DNA of 64,000 bases from NCBI GenBank assembly GCA_022072055.1, contig JAJVIK010000021.1:94189-158188 (forward strand), read 5' to 3'. Position numbers and translations under genes: made by a program. Below are positions 34,918-44,102 of the stretch, piece after piece (position 1 is the stretch's first letter; each line of letters begins with the position of its first letter). Under the pieces are notes generated by a model that had not been told where the DNA came from, ran no database searches, and saw only the letters and a list, made by a program, of their open reading frames with translations. Origin of the DNA: a bacterium. GTDB taxonomy: Bacteria > Hinthialibacterota > Hinthialibacteria > OLB16.

Positions 34918-35850
34918 TTAGTTAAACAAACGGATCACATCCGGCTTTGTTATGGGGATCGGCTTCCCATCCACCAGGGCCTGTGCGATCGCTGTCCAAT
35001 TCTCCAGGGAAAGAGCATCGGCGATGGTGGCGATCTTCTTCCCTTCCCGGTTGAAGATCAGAGTGAAGGGATCCGCCGTGTAATCCGGATCAATCCCAGT
35101 CCTGAACCGAACATCCGGACCGGGCGCCTTGAGGTAATTGTCGAAGGTCAGCCCCATTTTGGGAACAAAGGCCTCCACATCCTTGCGGCGCGCCTCGACA
35201 TCAGTGTTCACCCCGACCACGGATAGTCCCCTATCCCGGAAGGCGCGGTGGATCTTCTCGAGGTGAGGAAGCTCCTCCACACAGGGACCGCACTCAATCC
35301 CCCACATATTGACCAGGAGGATTCTTCCCTTGTGGAACTTGACCAACTCCAGAATCCCTTCCGGGGTGATTTGATCGAGAGGATGACCGTGGGGGGCCGT
35401 GGCGGAGGGGGGGGTCGTTTCAGAAGGCCATCCGGATGGGGGTTCGTTCGCGGGAATCAGCTCACCACCCGCCGGAGCGTCCGTTTCGATCGCAAGGCTC
35501 GGGGATGGAGCGGATTCCGAGGGTGGAGCGGCAACCATCGAGGGGACCTCACCCGTTTCCAGAGAGGATCCTGAGTCTGAGACTGAGGCGCCCATCACCT
35601 CCGCCTCCGAGGTTACAGGTTCCGGGGCCGGTATTTCGATCTGCTTCCTTTCCGGGAGCGGGGGAAGGGGGCGCTTGGAGCGCTCCCAGCGCTCCTTGGC
35701 GGATTCCCGGCGGAGGAAAGGAGGATCGACCAGCGGACCGGAGGACTGGGCAAAGTCGCCGTGGTCGTGGTCATCACTCTTGGTGCGGACCCCCGAGCAC
35801 CCGGCCAAGAGAACGGATAGAAACAGGAGCGCAAACAGGAATCTGGACAT
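34918..35850 (-). CDS. TlpA-like redoxin lipoprotein
   Basis: About 310 residues from the ATG at 35850: MSRFLFALLFLSVLLAGCSG is a lipoprotein signal with lipobox LLAGC, so the protein is tethered in the envelope. The longer open frame to 36069 adds 73 residues with no signal and is rejected. After an acidic, His/Asp- and Pro-rich linker, a thioredoxin domain carries CGPC in IECGPCVEELPHLEKIH, followed by VVGVNTDVEARR, PDVRFRTGIDPDYTADPFTL (cis-Pro-type strand), and LIFNREGKKIATI. It resembles the N-terminal domain of the downstream DsbD fusion closely along its length. Role: periplasmic thiol reduction, probably in cytochrome c or disulfide repair. Confidence 0.88.
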   Translation of the reverse strand: MSRFLFALLFLSVLLAGCSGVRTKSDDHDHGDFAQSSGPLVDPPFLRRESAKERWERSKRPLPPLPERKQIEIPAPEPVTSEAEVMGASVSDSGSSLETGEVPSMVAAPPSESAPSPSLAIETDAPAGGELIPANEPPSGWPSETTPPSATAPHGHPLDQITPEGILELVKFHKGRILLVNMWGIECGPCVEELPHLEKIHRAFRDRGLSVVGVNTDVEARRKDVEAFVPKMGLTFDNYLKAPGPDVRFRTGIDPDYTADPFTLIFNREGKKIATIADALSLENWTAIAQALVDGKPIPITKPDVIRLFN

Positions 35851-35905
35851 CACGGTCTTATTATCCTCATCGCGTGGGGGGGAGGCAATCAGGGCTTCCA
35901 CTCGC

Positions 35906-37627
35906 TCACATCTCTTCCGGGGCGGCAATCCCAAGAAGCCCAAGACCGGTCCGTAGCAGGGTCCGGACACAGGCGACCAGGAGCAGGCGGGTCCCCGCCA
36001 CGCTTGGTTGCTCGACCAGCACATGGTGCGCATTGTAGAAACGATTGGCGTGATCGGCGATATCCACAAGGGTCTGGGCCAGAATCGAGGGCTCGTACTC
36101 CTCGGCGGCGCGCGAAATGGCGCGTGGAAAATTCTCGAGATCTTTAAGGATTTCGATGGCCTCCGGGTTGTCCAAGGCCGAAAACTCGATGCTCGCGGCC
36201 TCCCGCAAAGGGGACATCCCCCGTTCGACCCCCTTGCGGAGGATGCTGGAGAGACGAGCGTGGGTGTACATCACATACGGCCCGGTGTCCCCATCAAAAT
36301 TCAGGATCCGCGCCCAATCGAAGACCCAATCCTTGATGCGACGGCGGGAGAGGTCGTAGAAGCGGATCGCGCCCACCCCAACTTGTTCCGCCACCTCCGT
36401 TCGGTTGGGGAGCTCCGGGTTCTTCTCGGCGATGATTCGGTCCACTCGCTCGACCGCTTGGTCGAGCACATCCTCAAGGAAGATCACCTTCCCTTTGCGG
36501 CTGCTCATCACCCCTTCCGCGAAGCTGATCAGGCCGAAGGCGACATGAACACAGTCCTTGGCCCACGGCTCGCCGAGAAGCTCCAGGGTCTTGAAGACCT
36601 GCTTGAAATGCTCATTTTGCTGGGTGGCGACAAAATAGAGGTTCTTGTCGAAGGCGTAGGTTTCGTGGCGGTAGCAAGCCGCCGCGAGGTCACGTGTGGC
36701 ATAGAGGGAGGCGTCATCGCTGCGTTGGATGATGATGGGGGTGAGGCCATGCGGTTCGAGGTCGACAATCTTCGCGCCGCGTGACTCGACCAGCAGCCCT
36801 TTTTCCTGGAGACGGTCGATTACCGGCTGCATCTTGTCGTTGTAGAAGGACTCCCCGGAGTAAGTGTCAAACTCGACCCCAAGCCGGTCATACATCCTCT
36901 GGAACTCGACAAGCGACAGGCTCTTGAAACGCTCCCAGATGGAGGTCGCCTCGGGGTCACCGTCTTCCAGGCGCTTGAACCATTCCCGTCCTTGGTCCTC
37001 CAGGCTCGGATCGGCCTCGGCCTCATCGTGGAAGCGAACATAAAGTTTGAGCAGGGCCTTGATCGGCGAGGGGCCCTCAAGGTCCACCTCTTCGCCCCAC
37101 TTCCTGTAGGCCACGATCAGCTTCCCGAACTGGGTTCCCCAATCCCCCAAGTGATTGATCCGGACACAGCGGTATCCCTGGAAGGCCAGCAAGTTCCCGA
37201 CCGAGGCGCCGATCACGGTGGAGCGGAGGTGCCCCACGCTGAAGGGCTTGGCGATGTTCGGGGAGGAATAGTCCAAGACGACTGTCTTCCCCGCCCCGAC
37301 TTCGTTCGAACCATATCGCTCCCCCTGGTCCAGGATGGCTTGGAGAACCTTCTTGGCTTGGACCGCGGGGTCAAAACGGATGTTGAGGTACCCGCCCACC
37401 GCCTCAACCGAGGCAAGCCCCGCCACCGCCTTCTCCGAAAGGTCCGCGGCCGCCTGCTTGGCGATGTCCGCGGGTGGGCGCTTGAGAACCCCCGCGAGCC
37501 GGAAACAGGGCAACGCCAGATCTCCACGGCTCCGGTCGGAGGGGATCTCCAGGAGTGTGTCGATTTCCTCCGTGCCGACACCAAGCCCTTGGGAAAGAAT
37601 TTGGACAATCCGATGACGTTCGTTCAT
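35906..37627 (-). CDS. argS: arginyl-tRNA synthetase
   Basis: 573 residues, normal length. N-terminal ArgS domain (EIPSDRSRGDLALPCFRLAG), catalytic core with the HIGH-type signature in SPNIAKPFSVGHLRST, KMSKS-type MSSRKG near residue 390, and a C-terminal anticodon-binding helical bundle (MYTHARLSSILRKG through EPSILAQTLVDIADHANRFY). Charges tRNA-Arg with arginine in the cytoplasm; essential. Sits 23 bases downstream of hflX on the same strand and 55 bases upstream of the TlpA-like gene. Confidence 0.96.
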   Translation of the reverse strand: MNERHRIVQILSQGLGVGTEEIDTLLEIPSDRSRGDLALPCFRLAGVLKRPPADIAKQAAADLSEKAVAGLASVEAVGGYLNIRFDPAVQAKKVLQAILDQGERYGSNEVGAGKTVVLDYSSPNIAKPFSVGHLRSTVIGASVGNLLAFQGYRCVRINHLGDWGTQFGKLIVAYRKWGEEVDLEGPSPIKALLKLYVRFHDEAEADPSLEDQGREWFKRLEDGDPEATSIWERFKSLSLVEFQRMYDRLGVEFDTYSGESFYNDKMQPVIDRLQEKGLLVESRGAKIVDLEPHGLTPIIIQRSDDASLYATRDLAAACYRHETYAFDKNLYFVATQQNEHFKQVFKTLELLGEPWAKDCVHVAFGLISFAEGVMSSRKGKVIFLEDVLDQAVERVDRIIAEKNPELPNRTEVAEQVGVGAIRFYDLSRRRIKDWVFDWARILNFDGDTGPYVMYTHARLSSILRKGVERGMSPLREAASIEFSALDNPEAIEILKDLENFPRAISRAAEEYEPSILAQTLVDIADHANRFYNAHHVLVEQPSVAGTRLLLVACVRTLLRTGLGLLGIAAPEEM

Positions 37628-37650
37628 ATTCGACTTTCAGTAAGAGAGGG

Positions 37651-38823
37651 TCAGGCGGTTGCGGGGAATTCACGACCCCCGCGACCGTCCGACCCCCTTG
37701 TGGAAAGGGAATCGTAAACCGCTTGGCGGAGTTCGGGGAGACCCTCGCGGCTGCGCGCGGATAGAAACACCGCCTCCGGAAAGCGACCCCGCAGGTGGTC
37801 GAGGGTTTCGCTGTCCGCGGCGTCGATTTTGTTGAAGGCGAGCAGGACCCGCTGATCCTCCGCGCCAAGTTCCTCCAAGGTCTTCTCGACTGTCTCCATC
37901 TGCGCCCGAAGGGTGGGCGAGGAGGCATCCGCGACATGGACCAGCAGGTTGGCCGCGAGGGCCTCGGAGAGGGTGGAGTGAAAACTGGCGACCAGCTCGT
38001 GCGGCAAACGCCGGATGAACCCGACCGTGTCGCTGAACAGGGCGATTCGGGAATCCTTGAGGTGAACACGGCGGGTGGTGGTGTCGAGCGTGGCGAACAG
38101 ACGGTCGTCGGCGTAAACCGATTCGCCGCTGAGGGCGTTCAGAAGCGTGCTTTTCCCGGCGTTGGTGTAGCCCACCAACGCGACCGTCCACTGCCCGGCG
38201 CGATTGCGGACCCGGGATTCGCCCTGCTTCTTGAGTTTCTCGATCTTTTCACGCAAGAGGTCGGCGCGGGCGCGCATCGCCTGAGCTTTCTTGCCGAGGG
38301 CTGACTCGCCGAAACCGCGCAGGCCACCGCGATAGGCGCGGGTGGTGGTGCTCCTGTCCATCTTCGGGTTGAAGTAGTTCAGATAGGCGAGTTCGACCTG
38401 GAGCTTGGCCTCGGCGGTCTTGGCGCGGCGCGCGAAAATCTCAAGGATCAGCTCGGTGCGGTCCATCACGTGCGACCCGGTCTCGTGCTCCAGGTGCGCG
38501 ATCTGATTGGGGGAAAGGCGGCCATCGATGAGGACCGTGTCCGCCAGTCGCTCATCGCAGAGTGTCCCGATCTGGTCCGCCTTGCCGGGCCCCACAAAGT
38601 ACTCCCGATGCGGCGCGGGTCGGCGTTGAACCACATGTCCCACGACTTGGCCGTCGAGAGTCTCCACCAGCCGCGAAATCTCCTCAAACTGATCCTCTCC
38701 CTCCTCGGCGGGAAGGTTGGGCGGAACCACTTGGACGACAACGATCCGCTTAAAGGGGGTGCCGAGTTCTTTCGGGCCGGAACGCTCGGGAAACTGGTAA
38801 ACAGGCGTTTTGACTTGGGGCAT
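37651..38823 (-). CDS. hflX: HflX GTPase (ribosome-associated)
   Basis: 390 residues. N-terminal HflX domain with PHREYFVGPGKADQIGTL and a coiled helical arm (AMRARADLLREKIEKLKKQG), then a G domain with G1 GYTNAGKSTLLNAL, G3 DTVGFIRRLPHELVASFHST and G4 NKID. HflX splits or rescues stalled ribosomes under heat and stress. Adjacent to argS. The start follows a TATACT element (near 38850 on the minus strand), which may be a -10 box. Confidence 0.95.
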   Translation of the reverse strand: MPQVKTPVYQFPERSGPKELGTPFKRIVVVQVVPPNLPAEEGEDQFEEISRLVETLDGQVVGHVVQRRPAPHREYFVGPGKADQIGTLCDERLADTVLIDGRLSPNQIAHLEHETGSHVMDRTELILEIFARRAKTAEAKLQVELAYLNYFNPKMDRSTTTRAYRGGLRGFGESALGKKAQAMRARADLLREKIEKLKKQGESRVRNRAGQWTVALVGYTNAGKSTLLNALSGESVYADDRLFATLDTTTRRVHLKDSRIALFSDTVGFIRRLPHELVASFHSTLSEALAANLLVHVADASSPTLRAQMETVEKTLEELGAEDQRVLLAFNKIDAADSETLDHLRGRFPEAVFLSARSREGLPELRQAVYDSLSTRGSDGRGGREFPATA

Positions 38824-38888
38824 GCGTGTGTTTGGTTCAACCGCTTCCAGTATACAGGATGGGCTGGAATGGGGTGAAGGAGCTCGGT

Positions 38889-39767
38889 CTATCTCCCCAG
38901 CACTCGTTTCATGGTCGCTCCGATTTCAGCGGGGGAATCGCAGACATGGATTCCAGCCGAGCGCATGGCCTCCATCTTGGCCGCGGCGGTTCCCTTCCCC
39001 CCCGAGATGATCGCGCCGGCATGCCCCATGCGTCGCCCGGGAGGAGCTGTCCGACCGGCGATGAATCCCACGACGGGCTTGGAGAACCCGTTCTCCCGAA
39101 TCCAGGCCGCGGCATTTTCCTCATCCTCACCACCAATCTCCCCAATCATCACAATCGCTTCGGTATCCGAGTCTTCAGCGAAGAGCCGGAGGGCATCCAG
39201 GAAGCGGGTCCCGATCACCGGATCGCCGCCGATCCCGATACAGGTGGATTGCCCGAGGCCCAGATCGGTGAGCTGCTTGACAGCCTCATAGGTCAATGTC
39301 CCGCTCCTGGAAATGACCCCAATGCTTCCGGGCTGGTGGATGAAGCCCGGCATGATCCCAGCCTTGGCCTTGCCGGGAGAGATCACCCCTGGGCAGTTCG
39401 GGCCGACCCAGCGCCTTCCTGGGGTCTCCCGGTAAACCGCCTGCACACGGGCCATGTCCAGGGTCGGGATCCCCTCGGTGATCACAATCGCCAGGGGAAC
39501 TCCGGCGTCATGGGCCTCCAGGATCGCGTCCGCGGCGACCGAGGCGGGCACGAACAGGAGCGACACATTCGCCCCTTCCTTGGCCACCGCCTCGTGGACT
39601 GTGTCAAACACGGGCCGGTCGAGGTGGGTGGTTCCACCCTTGCCGGGGGTCACTCCGGCCACGATCCGGGTCCCATACGCGATACACTGCTCGGCGTGAA
39701 ACGAGCCTTCCTTTCCGGTCAGGCCTTGCACCACCACGCGCGATTCTTCATCCAGCAGTATGCTCAT
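38889..39767 (-). CDS. sucD: succinyl-CoA synthetase alpha subunit
   Basis: About 292 residues from the ATG at 39767 (AAGGAC before it). CoA-binding Rossmann domain ([20 protein letters not shown]), then the ligase domain with the phospho-histidine in [20 protein letters not shown]. Forms a complex with SucC in the TCA cycle, making ATP or GTP from succinyl-CoA. Separated from sucC by a short pseudopilin gene, which is unusual. Confidence 0.95.
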   Translation of the reverse strand: MSILLDEESRVVVQGLTGKEGSFHAEQCIAYGTRIVAGVTPGKGGTTHLDRPVFDTVHEAVAKEGANVSLLFVPASVAADAILEAHDAGVPLAIVITEGIPTLDMARVQAVYRETPGRRWVGPNCPGVISPGKAKAGIMPGFIHQPGSIGVISRSGTLTYEAVKQLTDLGLGQSTCIGIGGDPVIGTRFLDALRLFAEDSDTEAIVMIGEIGGEDEENAAAWIRENGFSKPVVGFIAGRTAPPGRRMGHAGAIISGGKGTAAAKMEAMRSAGIHVCDSPAEIGATMKRVLGR

Positions 39768-39805
39768 TGTCCTTATCCTCAATTCGGTGGGATTGAACCC
39801 ACGCG

Positions 39806-40024
39806 TCACGGTTCCGTGGGAGTCGGCGTTGGCGACCGATACCCCGGGATGAATCGATTGGTCTGCTCGGCGCGAACCCCCGCTTGACGGCTGGCTTCCT
39901 TGGCGCGGTCAATCGCTTTCCGGCTCAGAAAGAACGCCGCCGAGGCCAGGATCAAGATGATGACAATCACCACAAGCATCTCGATGAGGGTGAAGGCGCG
40001 AGAGCCGCCCCTTGGGCGAGACAT
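39806..40024 (-). CDS. short pseudopilin-like protein in the sucCD operon
   Basis: About 72 residues. Class III prepilin leader: SRPRGGSRA then [20 protein letters not shown]; the residue before Phe is Ala rather than the usual Gly, and the conserved Glu at +5 is kept. After the helix only about 40 residues remain, ending SPTPTPTEP, so there is no room for a pilin globular domain. It lies between sucC (29 bases downstream of it) and sucD (38 bases upstream of it) on the same strand. It could be a minor pseudopilin or a broken one. Confidence 0.75.
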   Translation of the reverse strand: MSRPRGGSRAFTLIEMLVVIVIILILASAAFFLSRKAIDRAKEASRQAGVRAEQTNRFIPGYRSPTPTPTEP

Positions 40025-40052
40025 GATGGCGCGCATCCTCTTCGCGGGGAAT

Positions 40053-41213
40053 CTACTTCAGCGCCGCGGTCACCTTCTCCGCCGCCTCGGCGAGTCCGCG
40101 CGCCACTCCGAATTTGATCGGCGCCTCCTCCAGCATCCTGGCCCCCTCGGCGGCGTTGGTGCCCTCCAAGCGCACCACCACCGGGACATCCACTTTCACC
40201 TGCTCCAAGGCCTGGATCACGCCTCCGGCCACCCGATCGCAGCGGACAATTCCTCCGAAGATGTTGATCAGCACCGCTTTCACATTGGGGTCACTCATCA
40301 GGATGCGGAAAGCCGCCGACACTCGCTCAACACTCGCCCCGCCGCCCACATCCAGAAAATTCGCCGGCTCCCCGCCCGCCAATTTGATGATGTCCATGGT
40401 CGCCATCGCCAGCCCCGCGCCGTTGACCATGCAGCCCACATTCCCATCCAGCTTGATGTAGTTCAGGTCATGCTTGGAGGCTTCGATCTCCAGTTCCTCC
40501 TCCTCGTGCAGATCGCGATACTCCGCGATCTCGGGATGCCGGAAGAGCGCGTTGTCGTCAAAGGTCATCTTGGCGTCGAGCGCAAGCACATCCCCATCCT
40601 CGGTCACCACCAGCGGATTGACCTCCACAAGGGTGGCGTCGGTCTTCACAAAGGTCTCATACAGAGCAGTGAGCAGCGCAGCGGCCTTAAGGGCGGTCTT
40701 GCCGGAGAGGCCGAGCGCGAAGGCGGTCCTCCGCGCGGCGTGGCCGCCCAGGCCGAAGCGGATATCGATCGGGGTCCGGATGATTTTTCCCGGTGTTCTT
40801 GCCGCAACCTCCTCGATGTCCACTCCCCCCGCGGCGCTCGCGATCAGAACCGGATTGGAGATGGTTCGGTCAAACAGGATCGCCGCATAGAGTTCCTGCT
40901 TGATTTTGGAGGCTTCTCCCACCAACACCTTGCGGACCACTCTCCCCTCGGGGCCGGTCTGAGGAGTGACCAGGTTCATGCCAAGGATGGCCTTGGCCAG
41001 GCTTTCGACCTCATCAAGGGATTTGGCGAGTTTGACCCCGCCCCCTTTGCCCCGTCCTCCGGCGTGAATCTGCGCCTTCACCACCCAAGCGGAGCCGCCG
41101 ATGGATTCGGCGATTTGGCGGGCTTGGTGGGGGGTTTCGGCCACCTCGCCCTTGGGGATGGGAACATGGAACCGCGTGAAGATTTCCTTGGCCTGATATT
41201 CGTGGATTTTCAT
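40053..41213 (-). CDS. sucC: succinyl-CoA synthetase beta subunit
   Basis: 386 residues, normal length. ATP-grasp domain ([40 protein letters not shown]), [20 protein letters not shown], and the C-terminal ligase domain with [28 protein letters not shown] and [11 protein letters not shown]. Start fixed by conservation of MKIHEYQAK. Works with SucD. Leads the minus-strand run toward argS; a candidate promoter lies at 41245-41274. Confidence 0.96.
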   Translation of the reverse strand: MKIHEYQAKEIFTRFHVPIPKGEVAETPHQARQIAESIGGSAWVVKAQIHAGGRGKGGGVKLAKSLDEVESLAKAILGMNLVTPQTGPEGRVVRKVLVGEASKIKQELYAAILFDRTISNPVLIASAAGGVDIEEVAARTPGKIIRTPIDIRFGLGGHAARRTAFALGLSGKTALKAAALLTALYETFVKTDATLVEVNPLVVTEDGDVLALDAKMTFDDNALFRHPEIAEYRDLHEEEELEIEASKHDLNYIKLDGNVGCMVNGAGLAMATMDIIKLAGGEPANFLDVGGGASVERVSAAFRILMSDPNVKAVLINIFGGIVRCDRVAGGVIQALEQVKVDVPVVVRLEGTNAAEGARMLEEAPIKFGVARGLAEAAEKVTAALK

Positions 41214-41244
41214 GAAGAACCTTTTTTCAGGAAATGGAGGTGGA

Positions 41245-41274
41245 AGTCTAGACGATGACCGGGACTGGCTTCAA
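41245..41274 (-). promoter_or_regulatory. candidate promoter for the sucC operon
   Basis: On the minus strand TTGAAG (41274-41269), an 18-base spacer and TAGACT (41250-41245) lie about 32 bases before the sucC ATG. Reasonable but not strong match to a housekeeping promoter. Confidence 0.4.
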
Positions 41275-41678
41275 GGCAATTGGATCTGTGAGCCGGTCAG
41301 GCACGGTACATGGTATCCAGTCCGGAGGTGAAGGTTGGGTGTCTGAGGAAGCGTGAATTGCGGAGGCTGGGGTTGGAGGTGCGGGTTTTGTACCAGGGTT
41401 TGAGAGGGGTTGAGGAATGGGGGGAAAAGGAGTGTATCGCTTTTGGGGCCTCCGAGCCTGAAGGTGGGGGGAGCGGAAAAGGGCTTGCCCTCGCCAGGGA
41501 TTCCCTCCACGACGATCCCGCCGGCGCGGCGAACTTCATTGGCTGTCAGGCGCACCGACACGATAGCCGAAGTCTCTGACACCTCGCCCACCTTAACCCC
41601 TGTGGCCTGATGGGAACCGGCCTCATGGGCGGATTGGAGAACGAGGCAAGTGAGGAGGAGCAGGGATGGGAGTTTCAT
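41271..41678 (-). pseudogene. N-terminal fragment of a secreted PhoD-like phosphodiesterase
   Basis: The frame starts with a signal peptide (MKLPSLLLLTCLVLQSAHEA) and then VKVGEVSETSAIVSVRLTAN, the sequence typical of the N-terminal Ig-like domain of PhoD-type alkaline phosphatases or phosphodiesterases (GEVTPTSAIVWTRLT pattern). After about 75 residues the similarity ends and a Pro/Gln-rich tail of no clear family runs to a stop at 41271, just upstream of sucC. The catalytic PhoD domain is absent. It therefore looks like a truncated remnant, or a short secreted protein with a borrowed N-terminus. Confidence 0.5.
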
Positions 41679-41953
41679 GAGGCGAAGCTACACGATTGTC
41701 ACGGTGGCATCAACGCAAGGCCAGTCCATTTCGGATCGTCACTCAGAACCAGCACCCCGCAAGGCGGCAGGGACTGGCTTGTCCTCTTCCCCAGGGTACT
41801 CCCGATCGATTTCGCGCACCGGCTTGGCCTTAGGTCTCCTTCAGGGGGGCGCTGACCACCTGCATCCCTGCCGGGCAGCCTGGCAGCCGACTTCTGCGAT
41901 CCACCACTTGGCGAAGCCGCTGCGACTCGTCAAGCAGCCGTGCGAGGCTCCAC
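41679..41953. other. intergenic region between the PhoD-like fragment and the SUMF1-like gene
   Basis: 275 bases with no frame I trust. It may hold the promoter of the PhoD-like remnant; no hairpin was seen. Confidence 0.3.
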
Positions 41954-42874
41954 TTACGGCTGCACAACCACGACTCTGAAGCCGATGTGGTCGTAACGCC
42001 GCTCGGGCTCGAACCGCAGGCGAAAGGCCGACCGGCAAGGCCAGCCCTCATCAGCCCAACACCCGCCCCGTCGCACCCGGGACACATCTCCATGTTCGCT
42101 TTTCGTTGCCGAACTCCCAGACAAGTACAAGTCGGGATCCGCGCCGCCCGGCAGTTTCCTGTGATACCAGTCCCGGCACCATTCGTAAATGTTCCCGTGC
42201 ATATCGTGGAGGCCCCACGGATTGGGGGGGTAACTCCCGACTTTGGCGGCCCGGTTGAGCGAAGGCCCTGGTTCGGCTCCGTTGTACGGCTTCCCCTTGA
42301 AGTTCGCCTGTTTGCTGCTGAGCTGATTTCCAAAAGAGGTGGCCGTCGCCGTCCCCGCACGGCAAGCGTATTCCCACTGTGCTTCAGTGGGCAGTCGAAA
42401 CTCCCAATCCGCCGGGAGGACGCCTGACTCTCGGCCGAGTTCAGTGAGTCTGTGGCAGAAGGATTCTGCTTCGGCAAAGTTGACGTTGCCAACCGGATAG
42501 TCATCTCCTTCGGGCAATTCCGCCGTTAGCTCTCCCGGCAACTTCCCGACAACCCGTTTCCAATCCCCTTGAGTACTCTCGTACTTGCCGATCCAAAAAC
42601 CCTTGGAGAATGTCACCTCGACCTGATCCTCTCCCGGACGCCGTTCCGGCTCATCGGGCGGGCTCCCCATGACAAATTTGCCGGCCGGGCACCAGCAAAG
42701 TTCGACGCCCTCGACCTCACACTCATCCCCGGCCTTGGAGCCAAGGAAGGAACCCGCCGGCGCCTGTGCAGTGGCACAGATACCGCCTCCGACCAGACCA
42801 GCTACCAGGAGGAGACCCACCGAATGAATCCCCAGCGCGCCGCTCGAACAGGCACGCCATTTAGGCGCCATCAT
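41954..42874 (-). CDS. SUMF1/formylglycine-generating-enzyme-fold exported protein (lacks FGE cysteine pair)
   Basis: About 306 residues from the ATG at 42874, where a signal-like helix begins (GIHSVGLLLVAGLVGGGICA). The GTG at 43000 overlaps the previous stop (GTGA) and adds 42 residues; it is a real alternative. SUMF1 fold: CPAGKFVMGSPPDEPERRPGE, KYESTQGDWKRVVG, PVGNVNFAEAESFCHRL, RLPTEAQWEYACRAGT, LHDMHGNIYEWCRDWY, GGCWADEGWPCRSAFRLRF and HIGFRVVV. True FGE has a Cys pair in a GGSFxCHxxYC context; that is absent here, so formylglycine formation is unlikely. Related folds include ergothioneine EgtB-like and sensor-domain proteins. Last gene of the ECF sigma operon. Confidence 0.88.
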   Translation of the reverse strand: MMAPKWRACSSGALGIHSVGLLLVAGLVGGGICATAQAPAGSFLGSKAGDECEVEGVELCWCPAGKFVMGSPPDEPERRPGEDQVEVTFSKGFWIGKYESTQGDWKRVVGKLPGELTAELPEGDDYPVGNVNFAEAESFCHRLTELGRESGVLPADWEFRLPTEAQWEYACRAGTATATSFGNQLSSKQANFKGKPYNGAEPGPSLNRAAKVGSYPPNPWGLHDMHGNIYEWCRDWYHRKLPGGADPDLYLSGSSATKSEHGDVSRVRRGGCWADEGWPCRSAFRLRFEPERRYDHIGFRVVVVQP

Positions 42875-42996
42875 GGGTTGAAGGTTAATGCTGGAGGAGG
42901 ACAAAGTAAAACTGCTCGATCTCGCCATGCGATTCGCGGATAGGCATCCCAGGCTGTCCTTGGGCGGTATGTCGACCGCCCTTTTGATCAGTATCT

Positions 42997-43749
42997 TCAC
43001 TCCAGGCCTACCCTGAGCCGGACGAGTAGTGTCCCGTAATTGTCGAATTGAATCCTGATTCCATAGTTCAAGCCCGGTTGAACGGAAAAAGTTCTCTTGA
43101 AAGTCTGAGTCATCCCAATCGGCTTGCCAACGTCCAGGGTTGTCCCAGGAAGCTCTTCCCGATCCTCGACGGTGGAAACCGACACCTCAAAATCGCGAAG
43201 GATGACTCGTTCGGAAGGACCTCGTTCAACCGCACCCGCGCCGATCTTAACGCCGGTGCTCAGATCGCTTTTCCGGACTCGATACAGACCATCGGCTTCC
43301 TTTTCGAAGTACTCGAGAGACTCGCTCGGACCGATCGCGACCACAAAATCCTGGCCAAACCGGTTGATGACCTTCGGGGCGACAAGCATCTCGACTCTTG
43401 GAATCCCGCCCGACTTCGGAGGCTCGGAGGCTCCATTCCAGGTCCATCCGGTCGCGTCTGCGACAAAATGGGCCCCTCCCAAATCGATTAAATCGGCAAT
43501 GTTGAAGAACGACACTCCCTCATCTTCGTTAAGCCGGCGGATCCATTTCGCTGGGTCAGATTCCGCGGCGGGGTCACCAATCCCCACCCAGATTGGGTCC
43601 GTCAAAGAGGTTTCGCCATCGAAGTTTCCAATCACGCGATAGAAAGTGCATTCAAGGCGATAGTGGTCTGCCTGCGTTGAACCGACGGCGTTTGCACTCA
43701 AGGCCAAAGACAGCGCGACCGTGAAAACTCTGATCCAACTCACCCTCAT
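42997..43749 (-). CDS. secreted protein of the ECF operon, secretin-strand-like C-terminus
   Basis: About 250 residues from the ATG at 43749, which overlaps the previous stop (ATGA) and has AAGGAGA upstream. Signal peptide MRVSWIRVFTVALSLALSAN. The middle has MLVAPKVINRFGQDFVVAIG, and the end GTTLDVGKPIGMTQTF followed by GIRIQFDNYGTLLVRLRVGL. The pattern aPKV...GQ...V.IG, with a later pair of beta strands, resembles proteins that accompany ECF sigma factors in Verrucomicrobia/Planctomycetes-type genomes and parts of secretins, but I cannot name a family. Third gene in the operon. Confidence 0.7.
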   Translation of the reverse strand: MRVSWIRVFTVALSLALSANAVGSTQADHYRLECTFYRVIGNFDGETSLTDPIWVGIGDPAAESDPAKWIRRLNEDEGVSFFNIADLIDLGGAHFVADATGWTWNGASEPPKSGGIPRVEMLVAPKVINRFGQDFVVAIGPSESLEYFEKEADGLYRVRKSDLSTGVKIGAGAVERGPSERVILRDFEVSVSTVEDREELPGTTLDVGKPIGMTQTFKRTFSVQPGLNYGIRIQFDNYGTLLVRLRVGLE

Positions 43750-44102
43750 CTTTCTGTCTCCTTTTCCAATGTAGTAACAACCCAATCCTGAAACCCGGCG
43801 GATTTCTCCGGGAGAGTCGCATCGAAGGGATTCTGATTCGGTGAGAGTGTGATGGCGACGGCCAAGCGTGTTGGCGGGGTGTTTTCACGTGGAGCCATGT
43901 TCGGCGACGAGCACCTTCCGAGAACGAAACCGATCAGAAGCAAAGACAAACCCCATGCGACGCCCCATGCGGCTTTTTTCGGCGTCCAAAATCCCCAATG
44001 CTCCGACCTTTGCGGGGGCTTTTGCGAGTACACGCGGTCGTCGAGATGGACCGAGGGCCTTCGCGGTGGGAGATTCTCAATCTCCGACTCCAATTCTTTC
44101 AT
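43746..44102 (-). CDS. small single-pass membrane protein, probable anti-sigma factor
   Basis: 118 residues. Basic/acidic N-terminus, one membrane helix (AAWGVAWGLSLLLIGFVLG, residues about 45-63) then a periplasmic-side tail. It overlaps the ECF sigma stop and the next start by four bases each, so it occupies the anti-sigma position. The zinc anti-sigma HxxxCxxC motif is absent; only one Cys is present (GRCSSP). Identification as the anti-sigma rests on position and topology, not on sequence. Confidence 0.65.
   Translation of the reverse strand: MKELESEIENLPPRRPSVHLDDRVYSQKPPQRSEHWGFWTPKKAAWGVAWGLSLLLIGFVLGRCSSPNMAPRENTPPTRLAVAITLSPNQNPFDATLPEKSAGFQDWVVTTLEKETER

Noticed and set aside
35851-36069. 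A 73-residue N-terminal extension of the TlpA-like lipoprotein
   Set aside because: It runs into argS, lacks conservation, and the lipoprotein signal begins at the internal ATG 35850.
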